Shown: piece by piece, positions 11,896-20,445 of the stretch
Layout: each line of letters starts with the position of its first letter
How positions within the stretch are numbered: the first letter of the stretch is position 1
Assembly: GCA_028695935.1 (NCBI GenBank)
Contig: JAQVHY010000019.1
Span: 1-33,221, forward strand
Direction of reading: 5' to 3'
Origin: Desulfobacca sp.
GTDB taxonomy: Bacteria > Desulfobacterota > Desulfobaccia > Desulfobaccales > Desulfobaccaceae
Length of the DNA: 33,221 bases
Made by a program: the position numbers and the translations under genes
The notes under the pieces: generated by a model
Database searches by the model: none
Told to the model about the DNA's origin: nothing
What the model saw: the letters and a program-made list of their open reading frames with translations, nothing else

Positions 11896-12792
11896 ATGAA
11901 ACCAAGATTTTTGGCAGTGGTGATGGGGCTGATGCTCTGTCTCGGTATTCCCGCCGGGGCCGGGGCTTACGACATTAGCCTTTACGATGATGGGACTCAC
12001 GATATAAGTCCTGGCGTATTAGCCCAAGTCGGTGGTAGTGCCATGATGCACGGTTCCCTGGTGCACACCGGTGATCGGACCTGGAGCGATAGTGTATCGG
12101 CAACCTGGGTAAATGTATCGCAAACCAATCAAGCCGGTAGTGATTGGGGTATATCTATTTCCGAACCGTGCACCACTTGGGACGCGGATGGCTTCGGTAA
12201 GACCACCAGCTTCACCGTCAGGTTTGATGTCAACTCCCTGTGGGCCCATGTTGAATCCGCTGGAATCACGGCTTATGCTGGTGAACGGATGGAAATGCGG
12301 ACCTATTTCGAACCTGGGGTAGCTGAAGATCCACTTACTGATCCCGAGATCTGGATCGATATCAACTGTGGCGGACCTGATATTGCCAGTGATATGAAGG
12401 TCTGGACCTATTTGGCCTATCGTTACAATTGGACTTTCTTCCAGAAAAATCTTTATATTATCTCAGATGTACCAACTTACTTGAACTGTCCGGTAGCGCC
12501 GCGCAGCATTGGTGACGAAACTGACCCTGCATTGGCGTTGGATTACTTTTTGAATCCGCTGGACCATACCGGCGGGGTGATAGGCCGGTACTGTTTGTCC
12601 CTGAAATTCATTGATGAGATGGAGTGGTGGAATCAACTCGGCGATTTTGACCATAGCTGTTGGGTGGAGGCGACCGTTAATATTAAAGAACCTAATATTG
12701 CGGCAGTGATAGTGCCGTTGCCGCCCGCCATGCTGCTGTTCGGCGGCGGACTGTTGGGTCTGTGGGTAGTTGGTCGCCGGAAAAAAAGTTAA
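11896..12792 (+). CDS. PEP-CTERM sorting-domain secreted protein (VPLPP type)
   Basis: 298 residues. An N-terminal signal peptide (FLAVVMGLMLCLGIPAGAGA) is followed by a beta-rich body with no recognised domain. The C-terminus is a classic sorting signal: VPLPPAMLLFGGGLLGLW, then a basic RRKKS end, which is the Deltaproteobacterial VPLPP variant of PEP-CTERM. Such proteins are cleaved and processed by an exosortase and usually go to the cell surface or extracellular matrix. No exosortase gene is in the window. The start has a long purine-rich AGGAGG site. A sigma-54 promoter lies upstream. The function of the body is unknown. Confidence 0.88.
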   Translation: MKPRFLAVVMGLMLCLGIPAGAGAYDISLYDDGTHDISPGVLAQVGGSAMMHGSLVHTGDRTWSDSVSATWVNVSQTNQAGSDWGISISEPCTTWDADGFGKTTSFTVRFDVNSLWAHVESAGITAYAGERMEMRTYFEPGVAEDPLTDPEIWIDINCGGPDIASDMKVWTYLAYRYNWTFFQKNLYIISDVPTYLNCPVAPRSIGDETDPALALDYFLNPLDHTGGVIGRYCLSLKFIDEMEWWNQLGDFDHSCWVEATVNIKEPNIAAVIVPLPPAMLLFGGGLLGLWVVGRRKKS

Positions 12793-12925
12793 AGCCGCAG
12801 TGCTGAGGCGGCGTGGGAAAGGGGGTGAGGAACGGGAACCGCTGCACATAAGTAGGACACAGTGGTTTTAAGGATTGGTTTTAAACTTTAACAACCCCTA
12901 ATTCAAATTCAAAAAGGAGAGAAAG

Positions 12926-13282
12926 ATGAAAAAGATTGTAGTGTTAGCCATTTGCTTGATGTTGGCTCTGCCGGTTATGGCCCAGGCCGCGACGGTTTGT
13001 GTGAGTGGTCGAGTGACCCTCTTCAATATCTGGGGAGATGTTGGTGGGACCGTTTGTCTGGATGATGGCTGTGGTGCTTGTCTGTGCTGCACCACCACGG
13101 ATTTCTGTGGCTATTACACCTGCTGCTACACCACTGATATCTGTCCCTTCTATCGTCCCAAGGCCAAGGTCTGTGGGGAAAATAATTACGGCTGGTTCCA
13201 TGTCTGCGGCTGCACCCCGGTACCCATCTGCTTGGGCGCCAGCAACCTGTACATTACAAATGTTGATTTTAACATGGATTAA
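12926..13282 (+). CDS. Small secreted cysteine-rich protein, unknown function
   Basis: 118 residues. A clear signal peptide (KIVVLAICLMLALPVMAQA, cleavage near residue 22) is followed by a mature part of about 96 residues containing 14 cysteines, several adjacent (CLCC, TCCY, CGC). I do not recognise a family. The even number of cysteines fits seven disulfides, and metal binding is the other option. Start: AAGGAGAG just upstream of the ATG. It lies 133 bases after the PEP-CTERM gene and is followed by a strong hairpin, so the two may form one transcript of surface proteins. The rich Thr, Tyr and Gly content also suits an extracellular structural protein. Confidence 0.8.
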   Translation: MKKIVVLAICLMLALPVMAQAATVCVSGRVTLFNIWGDVGGTVCLDDGCGACLCCTTTDFCGYYTCCYTTDICPFYRPKAKVCGENNYGWFHVCGCTPVPICLGASNLYITNVDFNMD

Positions 13283-13318
13283 GTAGCCTAATGTCTAACC
13301 CAGCTTAAACTTGCCTGT

Positions 13319-13352
13319 CGTCATGGCCGCCCTAAGGTTGGCGGCCATGACG
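13319..13352 (+). terminator. Strong hairpin after the cysteine-rich gene
   Basis: A perfect 13-pair stem (CGTCATGGCCGCC at 13319-13331 with its complement at 13340-13352) and an 8-base loop, 37 bases after the stop codon. No U-run follows, so it may be a transcript-stabilising or pausing hairpin and not a classic intrinsic terminator. Confidence 0.55.
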
Positions 13353-13463
13353 GCTAGGCACCTCGAAGAGATCACCCCTGCTACCTCGATGGCCTGGAAG
13401 TCAATTACGGTGACCAGATCAACCATCGGTTAACCATCGCAAAGCCAAAAAGTGGAGGAATCA

Positions 13464-14387
13464 ATGGCGACCATCGTCCGGCGGCTAGGGATAGTTTGCA
13501 CCTGTGGCCTTTTGTTTACCTTATTTCTTGCTCTGCCTATACCGGCCCAGAGTAAAGGGTCTTTGAAGATTGTATTTCAGGTCTTTTCGCCTAAGGAGGG
13601 GTTTAATCTGGGTTTTAGCCGATTAGATGGCACTGAACGTCGAAAACTGACCGATAGTAACCGGGCCATAATGCCCAGCTTCTCGGCCGACGGCGACAGT
13701 TTGTTCTTTGCCGAGTTCACCAAAACCGATTTGGGCATGATTCCGCAAATCTTCCAACTCGATCTCAAGACCAATGAACGCACTCAGCTGTCGGATGGTT
13801 CGGCCAATGATGAATATCCCAGGTGTTCTCCCGATGGCCAGCAGTTGGCCTTTATTACTTGGTCTGCGGACCGGGCCAAGAAAGATCAGCCTAAAATATA
13901 TCTTATGGATCTGCAGGAGAAAAAACGCACTCCTTTAGATCCCGAGGGCGATAGCCCGCAACTCTACCCGAGCTGGTCTCCGGACGGCACCAAGGTGGTC
14001 TATGCTTATTTAAAGGTTCCGTTAGCGGTTTTGAAGATTCGGGATTTGGAGAAAAAAACGACTGATACCTTTTTGCCCAAAAAGTTTTATGCCACGGAAC
14101 CGAGCTGGTCGCCGTTGGGAGACCAAATCGCCTTTACGGCCTGGGATCCCAAGGCGCAAAGCAAAACCATCTGGGTGGTCAAGGTGGATGGCTCGGACCC
14201 CCAACAGATTACCCAGGGGCCAGATGACGGTCATCCCGCCTGGTTCCCCGATGGCCGCAAGCTGGTATTCAGCCATGCCGAGGGCCAAGATCGGGTAATT
14301 TGTGAAGTGGACCTGGCCACTAAGAAGGTCAAGACGTTGATCAAAAAGGAAAACGCCAAGTTAGAATTCCCTAGAATCCACCAGTAG
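13464..14387 (+). CDS. TolB-like beta-propeller (PD40) periplasmic protein
   Basis: 307 residues from ATG 13464. That ATG has GGAGG at 13454-13458 (5-base spacer) and gives a clean signal peptide (GLLFTLFLALPIPAQS), so it is preferred over the in-frame GTG at 13452. About six WD40-like/PD40 repeats follow, recognisable by MPSFSADGDSLFFAEF, YPRCSPDGQQLAFITW, YPSWSPDGTKVVYAY, PSWSPLGDQIAFTAW and PAWFPDGRKLVFSH, forming a TolB-type six-bladed propeller. True TolB has an extra N-terminal domain that is absent here, so this is a TolB-like protein of unknown partner. It precedes a TolC/MacAB-type exporter after a 394-base spacer. Confidence 0.88.
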   Translation: MATIVRRLGIVCTCGLLFTLFLALPIPAQSKGSLKIVFQVFSPKEGFNLGFSRLDGTERRKLTDSNRAIMPSFSADGDSLFFAEFTKTDLGMIPQIFQLDLKTNERTQLSDGSANDEYPRCSPDGQQLAFITWSADRAKKDQPKIYLMDLQEKKRTPLDPEGDSPQLYPSWSPDGTKVVYAYLKVPLAVLKIRDLEKKTTDTFLPKKFYATEPSWSPLGDQIAFTAWDPKAQSKTIWVVKVDGSDPQQITQGPDDGHPAWFPDGRKLVFSHAEGQDRVICEVDLATKKVKTLIKKENAKLEFPRIHQ

Positions 14388-14781
14388 CCCGGATAATTTC
14401 CTTCATACCCTCTTTCCTTGCTTAACGCCGCGCCGGTTTTATTGGGCATCACTATTAAATCCCAACCATAAACAGCCGCGGCGTTAGATTTTACTTTTGC
14501 CATCCGGTTCTTTTGGGTACCAGAGCCCGAGCCCTCGGCCTCATTAAGAAGGAGTAAGGGCAAAACCTCTTTGCTCACCGATTGGGCCCTTTTAGGACCA
14601 AAAGCAAAGAGTGAATAGCCCTAGTTAGCCAGACTTTTATGACAAATTTATTTTGCCAAAACATTTTTTAGTGTGATAACATCGGTTACTAAAGATTTGA
14701 TTATGGCTAAGACCAGAGGTCAGCGGGAGGGCGGCCTCGGTTATTCTTTAACTCTCTTCCTATCACTACAGGGAAGTCGCG
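14388..14781 (+). other. Intergenic spacer before the exporter operon
   Basis: 394 bases without a convincing gene. It holds a possible sigma-70 promoter at 14653-14680 and little else that I can identify. Confidence 0.6.
14653..14680 (+). promoter_or_regulatory. Possible sigma-70 promoter of the exporter operon
   Basis: TTGCCA (14653-14658) and GATAAC (14675-14680) are 16 bases apart in AT-rich DNA, about 100 bases upstream of the TolC-like gene. The -10 box matches at only four of six positions. Confidence 0.3.
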
Positions 14782-16146
14782 ATGGTAATTCTACCAAGAG
14801 TCACTTTAGTGGTATTATGCCTTTTTTTCTTGATAGTGACACTTAGTAGCCCAATTAAGGCTGCCCTTAGCGAACCAAAAATGACCGGGGCACGCAAACT
14901 GCCCTTATCACTAGACCAGTCGATCGAACTGGCGTTAAAGAACAACCGTAATTTACAGACCGCCAGGCGATCTCTGACCACCGCGGCTTCCGCCTACCGC
15001 GCCGCCAAGGGAGGCTACTATCCGCAAGTAACTGGGAGCGTTAGTAGTTCTCATGGTCTGGCCAATCAATTGGAAGCCTTCCCCCGGGTAGTAAATCGGT
15101 GGTCCGGGGGGTTTCAAATCACTCTGGACATGCCTTTAGACCTTTCCGGCTCGATTGGCCGCGCGGTGCAGCAGGCCTTAATTAGACTGCTTGACACCAA
15201 GGCCAGATATGTCCTGGCCAGCCAAGATCTAGTCGTCAATGTTTACACCCAATATTATGATATCCTACGGGCCCGAGAGACCATGATCATAGATCGGGCC
15301 CTGGTGGAGCAGACCCAAGAACAATTGCGTATTGCCCAGGAGCGTTTGAAAGCCGGCCGAGTCCCGGAGGTGGATGTCCTGACGGCCAGCGTGCAGTTGG
15401 ATAATGCCAGCCAGACCATGAAGGCCGATGAGGGGGCTTACGAAAATGCTCTGGCTACTCTACGTAACACCTTGGTTTTAGATCAGCAGATAGAAATTAT
15501 TCCCACCGACAAGCTGACCTATGTTCCGGAAACTTTCGAATATCAGACCTGTGTCCAGGAGGCGGTGCAAAACCGTCTGGAAATGCAAACCGCGCGTTTA
15601 AGCCTGGAATCGGCTAAGATCAGTTTGAAGTCAACCTACGATCGCTATCTGCCTAGCTTGAATGTCTCGGGTGGTTGGGATTATAATGTTACGGGGCGCA
15701 ACCCCCCCGAGGCCATCGAAGAACGGCCGAAGGGACCGAGCTGGAACATAATCGCCCGCATCAACGTGCCGATTTTTATCTTTGACGGCGGTGTGATTCG
15801 GGAATCAAAGGTCCAGGCCTTGACTAGCATTGACCAGGCCGAGGCTAACGTGCATCAGACCCGAGAGGATATCGAGCTTGAGGTGAAAAGCGAGGTGATT
15901 AACCTAAATAATGCCCTGGAACGGGTCAATATAGTAAAAAATAGCATCAAGTTGGCGAAAGAAAGCCTGAATATCGAGGAGTTGCGGTATCGCATGGGTC
16001 TGACCAGTTACCTGGAGCTGACCAACGCCCAACAAAATCTTAGAACCGCGGAATTGAACCTGCTGACCGCCATCATCCAATATAACCTGTCTAAGGAACG
16101 GCTATATCGAGCTTTAGGCCGGGCGTTGGTCACCGTTGCCGACTAA
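14782..16146 (+). CDS. TolC-family outer-membrane efflux protein
   Basis: 454 residues. A signal peptide (LVVLCLFFLIVTLSSPIKA) is followed by two repeats of the outer-membrane efflux protein family, the first opening with LSLDQSIELALKNNRNLQ, as typical for TolC/OMF proteins. The long helical stretches (RIAQERLKAGRVPEVDVL and LRYRMGLTSYLELTNAQQ) are the hallmark tunnel helices of each repeat. It should form the outer-membrane channel for the MacA/MacB-type components encoded directly downstream. A GGGAAG ribosome-binding site lies 5 bases before the ATG. The transported substrate is not evident. Confidence 0.93.
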   Translation: MVILPRVTLVVLCLFFLIVTLSSPIKAALSEPKMTGARKLPLSLDQSIELALKNNRNLQTARRSLTTAASAYRAAKGGYYPQVTGSVSSSHGLANQLEAFPRVVNRWSGGFQITLDMPLDLSGSIGRAVQQALIRLLDTKARYVLASQDLVVNVYTQYYDILRARETMIIDRALVEQTQEQLRIAQERLKAGRVPEVDVLTASVQLDNASQTMKADEGAYENALATLRNTLVLDQQIEIIPTDKLTYVPETFEYQTCVQEAVQNRLEMQTARLSLESAKISLKSTYDRYLPSLNVSGGWDYNVTGRNPPEAIEERPKGPSWNIIARINVPIFIFDGGVIRESKVQALTSIDQAEANVHQTREDIELEVKSEVINLNNALERVNIVKNSIKLAKESLNIEELRYRMGLTSYLELTNAQQNLRTAELNLLTAIIQYNLSKERLYRALGRALVTVAD

Positions 16147-16243
16147 ATACCAGAAATCGGGTAAGACTTCGGGCACGGTCGGTATTTTTTAATATCAAAA
16201 AGTGCTAGTAAAAATTTAGCAACTTGTCTGAGTAAGATGTCAT

Positions 16244-17494
16244 ATGCCCAAGATCTTTACTAATAAAAAATTTTTAGTGGCTGGAGGCCTGGTCCTGATT
16301 CTGCTCCTTTTCTTACTATGGGGTCGAAAAACTCGGGGACCAACAGGCAGTCATCAGGTTTATACGGTTGAGACCGGGGACATCGCCGCCAAACTTCATC
16401 TATCCGGCACCATTCAGCCGTTGTATTCCGCGGACGTGGCCAGTCTGATTGACGCCCGCATCAAGGAAGCCCTGGTTAAAGATGGCGACCGGGTCGAGGA
16501 AGGCCAATTATTAATTCGGCTCAGTGAGGAAGACCTGATTTCCAAGCTGGAAACTGATAGGTCTAAATATCTAGATGCCAAAGTCAAATTAACCGATGTC
16601 CTGAACTGGGAAAATTCTCCGACCTATGTGAATTCCAAATCGCAACTGGAAACCGCCCGCCTGGAATTCGAAGAAAAAGACAAAACTTATAACCAGAATG
16701 TGCAACTTTATAAAGGCAAAGCAATCTCCAAGCAGGATTTAGACAATTCCCGGTTGGAGCTGGAACGCGCCAAGGCTAATTTAGCCGGTGCTCAGGCCCA
16801 GTTTGCCGATGTGGTAGCCAAAGGCAATCAGGACGCAGTGCAAAAGGCCCGCTCCGACTTTATCGCCATGGAGATTGCTTTTCAGATGTCGCAAGCGGCC
16901 TTAGCCCATAAAGAAATTTTGGCTCCGTACACCGGGGTGGTCAGTATTAAACGACAGTCAAGTACCTTAATGGGGCAGGTGGAAAAGTCACTTTCCGAGA
17001 ACCGCAATGTGACGGCCGGGGAGATTTTAATGACCATTGACGATCAGACTCATCTTACGGTCGATGTGCAGGTGGACGAATTCGATGTCTTCCGGGTACA
17101 TTTGGACCAACCGGCGTCGATCACTATTCCGGCTCTTCCCCAGGAGAAGTTTACCGGTAAAGTAGTATCGATTTCAGCCATGAGTTCTGAGACCGGCAAT
17201 ACCTACAATGTGCGTTGTCAGCTAGATAATCCCAGTCCCCTTCTAAAAGTAGGCATGTCGGGCCATGTGGAAATTCCCTTGGAGGAGAAAAAAGGGGTCT
17301 TGTTGGTACCAGTTTCGGCATTAGTCAAACGCCAGGGCCAATACGGCGTTTATCTGCTGGGCGGCAAGGAACCGCGCTTTCAGCCGGTGCAGGTGGGCAT
17401 CACTAGTGATACCTCGGCGGAGATTACCCAGGGACTGGCGTCGGGGCAAAATATTCTGCGCTATATCCCGGTTGGCCTGGCGGAGGGAGGCTAA
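16244..17494 (+). CDS. Periplasmic adaptor of an ABC efflux system (HlyD/MacA type)
   Basis: 416 residues. One N-terminal membrane anchor (FLVAGGLVLILLLFLLWG) is followed by a lipoyl/barrel-sandwich half, a long alpha-helical hairpin (about 110-220), the second lipoyl half (EILAPYTGVVSIKR) and beta-barrel and membrane-proximal domains (LTVDVQVDEFDVFRV, then GMSGHVEIPL). It should bridge the MacB-type transporter to the TolC-like channel. It lies 97 bases after the channel gene and 15 bases before the ATPase gene. The start ATG has only a weak ribosome-binding site. MacA-like by context; exact orthology not claimed. Confidence 0.92.
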   Translation: MPKIFTNKKFLVAGGLVLILLLFLLWGRKTRGPTGSHQVYTVETGDIAAKLHLSGTIQPLYSADVASLIDARIKEALVKDGDRVEEGQLLIRLSEEDLISKLETDRSKYLDAKVKLTDVLNWENSPTYVNSKSQLETARLEFEEKDKTYNQNVQLYKGKAISKQDLDNSRLELERAKANLAGAQAQFADVVAKGNQDAVQKARSDFIAMEIAFQMSQAALAHKEILAPYTGVVSIKRQSSTLMGQVEKSLSENRNVTAGEILMTIDDQTHLTVDVQVDEFDVFRVHLDQPASITIPALPQEKFTGKVVSISAMSSETGNTYNVRCQLDNPSPLLKVGMSGHVEIPLEEKKGVLLVPVSALVKRQGQYGVYLLGGKEPRFQPVQVGITSDTSAEITQGLASGQNILRYIPVGLAEGG

Positions 17495-17509
17495 AACATC
17501 AAGGAATTT

Positions 17510-18178
17510 TTGCGACTGACAAACATTAACAAGACTTATGCCACCGGTGAGCTTTCCTTAAAAATTTTACAGGACGTCAGTCTTAAGGTGTTAGAGGGAG
17601 AGTTCGTGACCATCATGGGGGCCTCGGGGTCGGGCAAGACCACCTTGCTCAATATCCTGGGTTGCCTGGACCGGCCCTCTTCCGGAAACTATTTTTTTCG
17701 CGGCCAGGCCGTCGAGAGCTTGTCGGATAAGGAGTTGTCCTTGCTCCGTAAGCGAGATATCGGGTTTGTTTTTCAATCTTTTAACCTGTTGCCGCGCTTG
17801 AGCGCCAGACGTAACGTAGAGTTGCCGCTCATCTATCAGGAAATTCCGGAGTCGCGACGTAAAGAGATTGCCATGCAGATGCTCGACCGAGTGGGCTTGG
17901 GTAAGAAAACTGAACGACTGCCCGGCGAGCTTTCCGGGGGAGAGCAGCAGCGGGTGGCCATAGCTCGAGCCTTGGCCTCGCAACCGGCCCTCCTACTCGC
18001 CGATGAGCCGACCGGTAATCTCGATACCAAGACCGGCACCGAGATTATGGATATTTTGCGGGAACTGCACCAGAGTGGCATTACGATTATCATGGTTACC
18101 CACTCTCCGGAAATGTCCACTCATGCGGATCGGACCATCATCATCCGGGATGGTCAGATCGTCGAAGGTTCAGGTTAA
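17510..18178 (+). CDS. ABC transporter ATPase, MacB/LolD type
   Basis: 222 residues. It has Walker A GASGSGKT (37-44), a Q-loop near [12 protein letters not shown], signature LSGGEQQR (141-148), Walker [10 protein letters not shown] and the switch His in MVTHSPE. This is the stand-alone ATPase of the MacB/LolD/FtsE group; the permease is a separate gene one base downstream, unlike E. coli MacB, where both are fused. The start is unusual: TTG 17510 gives [10 protein letters not shown], which fits the family, but the best ribosome-binding site (GGGAGG, 17485-17490) is spaced for an ATC codon at 17498. No ATG or GTG lies between. Confidence 0.92.
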   Translation: MRLTNINKTYATGELSLKILQDVSLKVLEGEFVTIMGASGSGKTTLLNILGCLDRPSSGNYFFRGQAVESLSDKELSLLRKRDIGFVFQSFNLLPRLSARRNVELPLIYQEIPESRRKEIAMQMLDRVGLGKKTERLPGELSGGEQQRVAIARALASQPALLLADEPTGNLDTKTGTEIMDILRELHQSGITIIMVTHSPEMSTHADRTIIIRDGQIVEGSG

Positions 18179-18179
18179 C

Positions 18180-19367
18180 ATGTTGCCTCGAGATATCATC
18201 GGCACCGCCTGGCAGAGCTTGGGGGTCCATCGCCTGCGCACCGGACTTTCCATTCTGGGCATCGTCATCGGTATTGCCTCTTTTTCCATTATGTATTCCG
18301 TCGGGGAAAGCGCCCAGCAAAAGACCAACCAGGCCATCCAGGAGTTGGGGGCGGATGTTATCCAGGTAAGCCCGCAACGTACTAAACTGTCGGACAAAAA
18401 AGAACCGGCGACCAGAGGTGAGACTCTATCTCTCCGAGATATCGATGGTATTAAGGGGTTCTGTCCCGCGGTATTGGACGTCTCTCCCGAGATCAGTGAT
18501 TCCAGCGATTTCTATCGGCACGGCAAGAAGGAAATGTTGAATGTAACCGGCATCCTTCCCGCTTATGAAGAGATGTTTAAATTGCAGGATGCCAGGGGCC
18601 GGACGATTTCGGAACTGGACCTGGAATCCGGACATCAGGTCTGTTTATTGGGAGACATGGTGGCCACCCGCATTTTTGGGAACAAGGATCCCCTGGGGGA
18701 GCAATTAGCCATCAAAGGCTATCTATTTAAGGTTATAGGTATTATCAAGGACACCGGCTTGGGCATGGTAAATGTTAAAAACGATATCCTGATCCCGTTA
18801 CCGCTAGCCCAGCGTCTATTTCAGTCCAATGAAATTCGCACCCTCTATGTCCGGGCCCGGGATACCAATAGCGCCATGGCCGAATTAGAGCGGTATTTTC
18901 AGTTGCGCTACGGGGATGCCAATCGTTTTGAGATTAGAAGTCAGAAACTGCTGCTCCAGACCCAGGAAAAAAATATTAAGATCTTCGAATATATCCTCTG
19001 GACTATCGGCAGTATTTCGCTGCTGGTGGGGGGTATTGGGATAATGAACATCATGCTGGTCTCGGTTACCGAGCGGGTCAGGGAAATCGGCATCCGCCGG
19101 GCCTTAGGGGCGACCAAGACGGAAATCAAGCTGCAATTTTTATGTGAATCTATTCTGCTCTGCCTGGTCGGGGCCATAGGAGGCACCATCTTGGGGTTTT
19201 TAGGGGCCAGACTGATCAGCTACTTATTTCGCTTTCCCCCGGTTTTTTCGGTGAAACTGTTACTTATTGCCCTGGTGATTGCCAGCGTTTTGGGTATTGT
19301 CTGCGGCACTTATCCTGCGGCCCGCGCTGCCAACCAGGATCCTACCGTGGTGCTGCGCTATGAATAG
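18180..19367 (+). CDS. MacB-type ABC transporter permease (FtsX domain)
   Basis: 395 residues from ATG 18180, one base after the ATPase stop. An open frame extends upstream to 18003 but runs antiparallel in meaning to the ATPase gene and is not used. Layout: first membrane helix (LSILGIVIGIASFSIMYSV), a large periplasmic MacB-PCD domain (about 50-270), then three helices of the FtsX domain, including LVGGIGIMNIMLVSVTERV and the conserved REIGIRRALGAT coupling segment. With the ATPase, adaptor and TolC-like channel it makes a complete mechanotransmission exporter. Substrate unknown; the neighbouring secreted proteins are possible cargo or partners, but this is only positional. Confidence 0.93.
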   Translation: MLPRDIIGTAWQSLGVHRLRTGLSILGIVIGIASFSIMYSVGESAQQKTNQAIQELGADVIQVSPQRTKLSDKKEPATRGETLSLRDIDGIKGFCPAVLDVSPEISDSSDFYRHGKKEMLNVTGILPAYEEMFKLQDARGRTISELDLESGHQVCLLGDMVATRIFGNKDPLGEQLAIKGYLFKVIGIIKDTGLGMVNVKNDILIPLPLAQRLFQSNEIRTLYVRARDTNSAMAELERYFQLRYGDANRFEIRSQKLLLQTQEKNIKIFEYILWTIGSISLLVGGIGIMNIMLVSVTERVREIGIRRALGATKTEIKLQFLCESILLCLVGAIGGTILGFLGARLISYLFRFPPVFSVKLLLIALVIASVLGIVCGTYPAARAANQDPTVVLRYE

Positions 19368-19408
19368 CATAAAGATAAGCTGCAGCCCATCAACATGGAG
19401 GGAACAGG

Positions 19409-19807
19409 ATGCGATTTTTCAAGGTAATAGTAACCATAATGGCCTGCTGGGGAATCTTGAGTCCGGTGCCTGGCTGGGCGCAGGAGATTGAGCTACGCGA
19501 GCCGCCGGATAGCCTGGTTAAGACGGTTCCGGATTTATTGTTAGTGCGGCCGGTGACTATGGTGGGCTCATTGGTGACCACTTCGGCGTTTTTGGCCACT
19601 TTGCCGTTTTCCTATCCTTTAGGTCAAGATCTTAAGATTGTCTCGGTTACGGTCGAACAGCCCTGGAACTATACCAGTAATAGATCCTTGGGGGTATTTT
19701 TGCCCCCCCGCCCGGTTGTAGACGTGGTCGATAACCATATCAATCAAATACATAGTGAGTTCCTAAACCGGAACAATGTGGGCGGCGATCCGCTAAACAT
19801 TAGATAG
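19409..19807 (+). CDS. Small periplasmic protein of unknown function at end of exporter operon
   Basis: 132 residues. A signal peptide (VIVTIMACWGILSPVPGWA) is followed by VRPVTMVGSLVTTSAFLATL, a hydrophobic segment that may be a membrane helix, then EQPWNYTSNRSLGVF. This layout (RP, hydrophobic stretch, PF, then a P..YT..R.LG motif) resembles a family of small uncharacterised proteins in Gammaproteobacteria and Deltaproteobacteria. No catalytic motif is seen. A GGAGG site precedes the ATG, and the gene lies 41 bases after the permease, so it is probably the last gene of the exporter operon. Confidence 0.75.
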   Translation: MRFFKVIVTIMACWGILSPVPGWAQEIELREPPDSLVKTVPDLLLVRPVTMVGSLVTTSAFLATLPFSYPLGQDLKIVSVTVEQPWNYTSNRSLGVFLPPRPVVDVVDNHINQIHSEFLNRNNVGGDPLNIR

Positions 19808-19837
19808 GTTGTCGCGGTTTTAAGCTACCGGGTAGGG

Positions 19838-20191
19838 TCAATATCGACTTTTCTCTACTTTAACCTGATAATCTTCTACCCGGTCATCTTTAAAGTAAAC
19901 ATCAAGATCGGCGCGTTCTACCCCCAGATTGCCCAGATAGACATAATTATAGCGCCACCAATCCGCCTTTTCGAGATCAGCCGTGTTACTCTCCACCGGT
20001 CTACCGAACAGGCGCAGGACATCATCCCGGGTAGATTGACCTTTGATGAGTTCGGAGGCCTTTTGGGGGTCAAACTTTTTCCCCAAGGCATAAAACGGCG
20101 TAAAACCACAGCCCATACTATAAGCAGCAATAATGACAAACAAAATAACCAATTTTAGCCTGGGCCAGGCCCCATAGCTGATAAAACCCAT
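19838..20191 (-). CDS. BamE/SmpA-like lipoprotein
   Basis: 117 residues. An N-terminal hydrophobic segment ends in a lipobox-like YSMGC (Cys near residue 28), so the mature form is probably a lipoprotein. The body has the SmpA/OmlA (BamE) pattern: KGQSTRDDVLRLFGRPVES, then WWRYNYVYLG and VYFKDDRVEDYQV. BamE is an accessory part of the outer-membrane protein assembly complex; many small lipoproteins share this fold without that role, and at this genomic position, away from bam genes, the role is open. It converges with the exporter operon (30 bases between stops). Confidence 0.8.
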   Translation of the reverse strand: MGFISYGAWPRLKLVILFVIIAAYSMGCGFTPFYALGKKFDPQKASELIKGQSTRDDVLRLFGRPVESNTADLEKADWWRYNYVYLGNLGVERADLDVYFKDDRVEDYQVKVEKSRY

Positions 20192-20445
20192 AAGCTAACT
20201 CTCCAGAAAAGCTGAGATTCCTTAGAGCCGGAAAGAGCCAGACTCCGGAGGCTATCTTTATTTTGGCTGATTAATCTGCGCTTTGATCATGGACCATTTT
20301 ATGCTGCCTTGGCTTCGGAGTCAATGGCGACGTTATGGTTGACTTTGGCTTTAACCTGCTGTGGCCAGGGAACGATAACCAAAGATAGATAATTTGAGAT
20401 TAGGCTACCGGCGATTATTTCAGGGGTAAGCCAGGATGCTTAAAT
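20192..20445. other. Spacer between kinase-like gene and BamE-like gene, with a coding-like fragment
   Basis: 254 bases without a full gene. On the minus strand a 46-codon open stretch (20439 down to 20299) reads like protein, including SLVIVPWPQQVKAKVNHNVA and ending DSEAKAA, but it has no good start codon (only an internal TTG). It could be a gene remnant. Short AGAGCC repeats lie near 20225. Confidence 0.3.

Noticed and set aside
13358-13440. Coding-like open stretch (YLDGLEVNYGDQINH) before the TolB-like gene
   Set aside because: Short, no start codon, and runs out of frame into the next gene; could be a remnant, but there is no support.
16145-16196. Possible terminator after the TolC-like gene (ATACC with GGTATTTTTT)
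   Set aside because: Only five pairs with a loop near 30; it would also split an operon.
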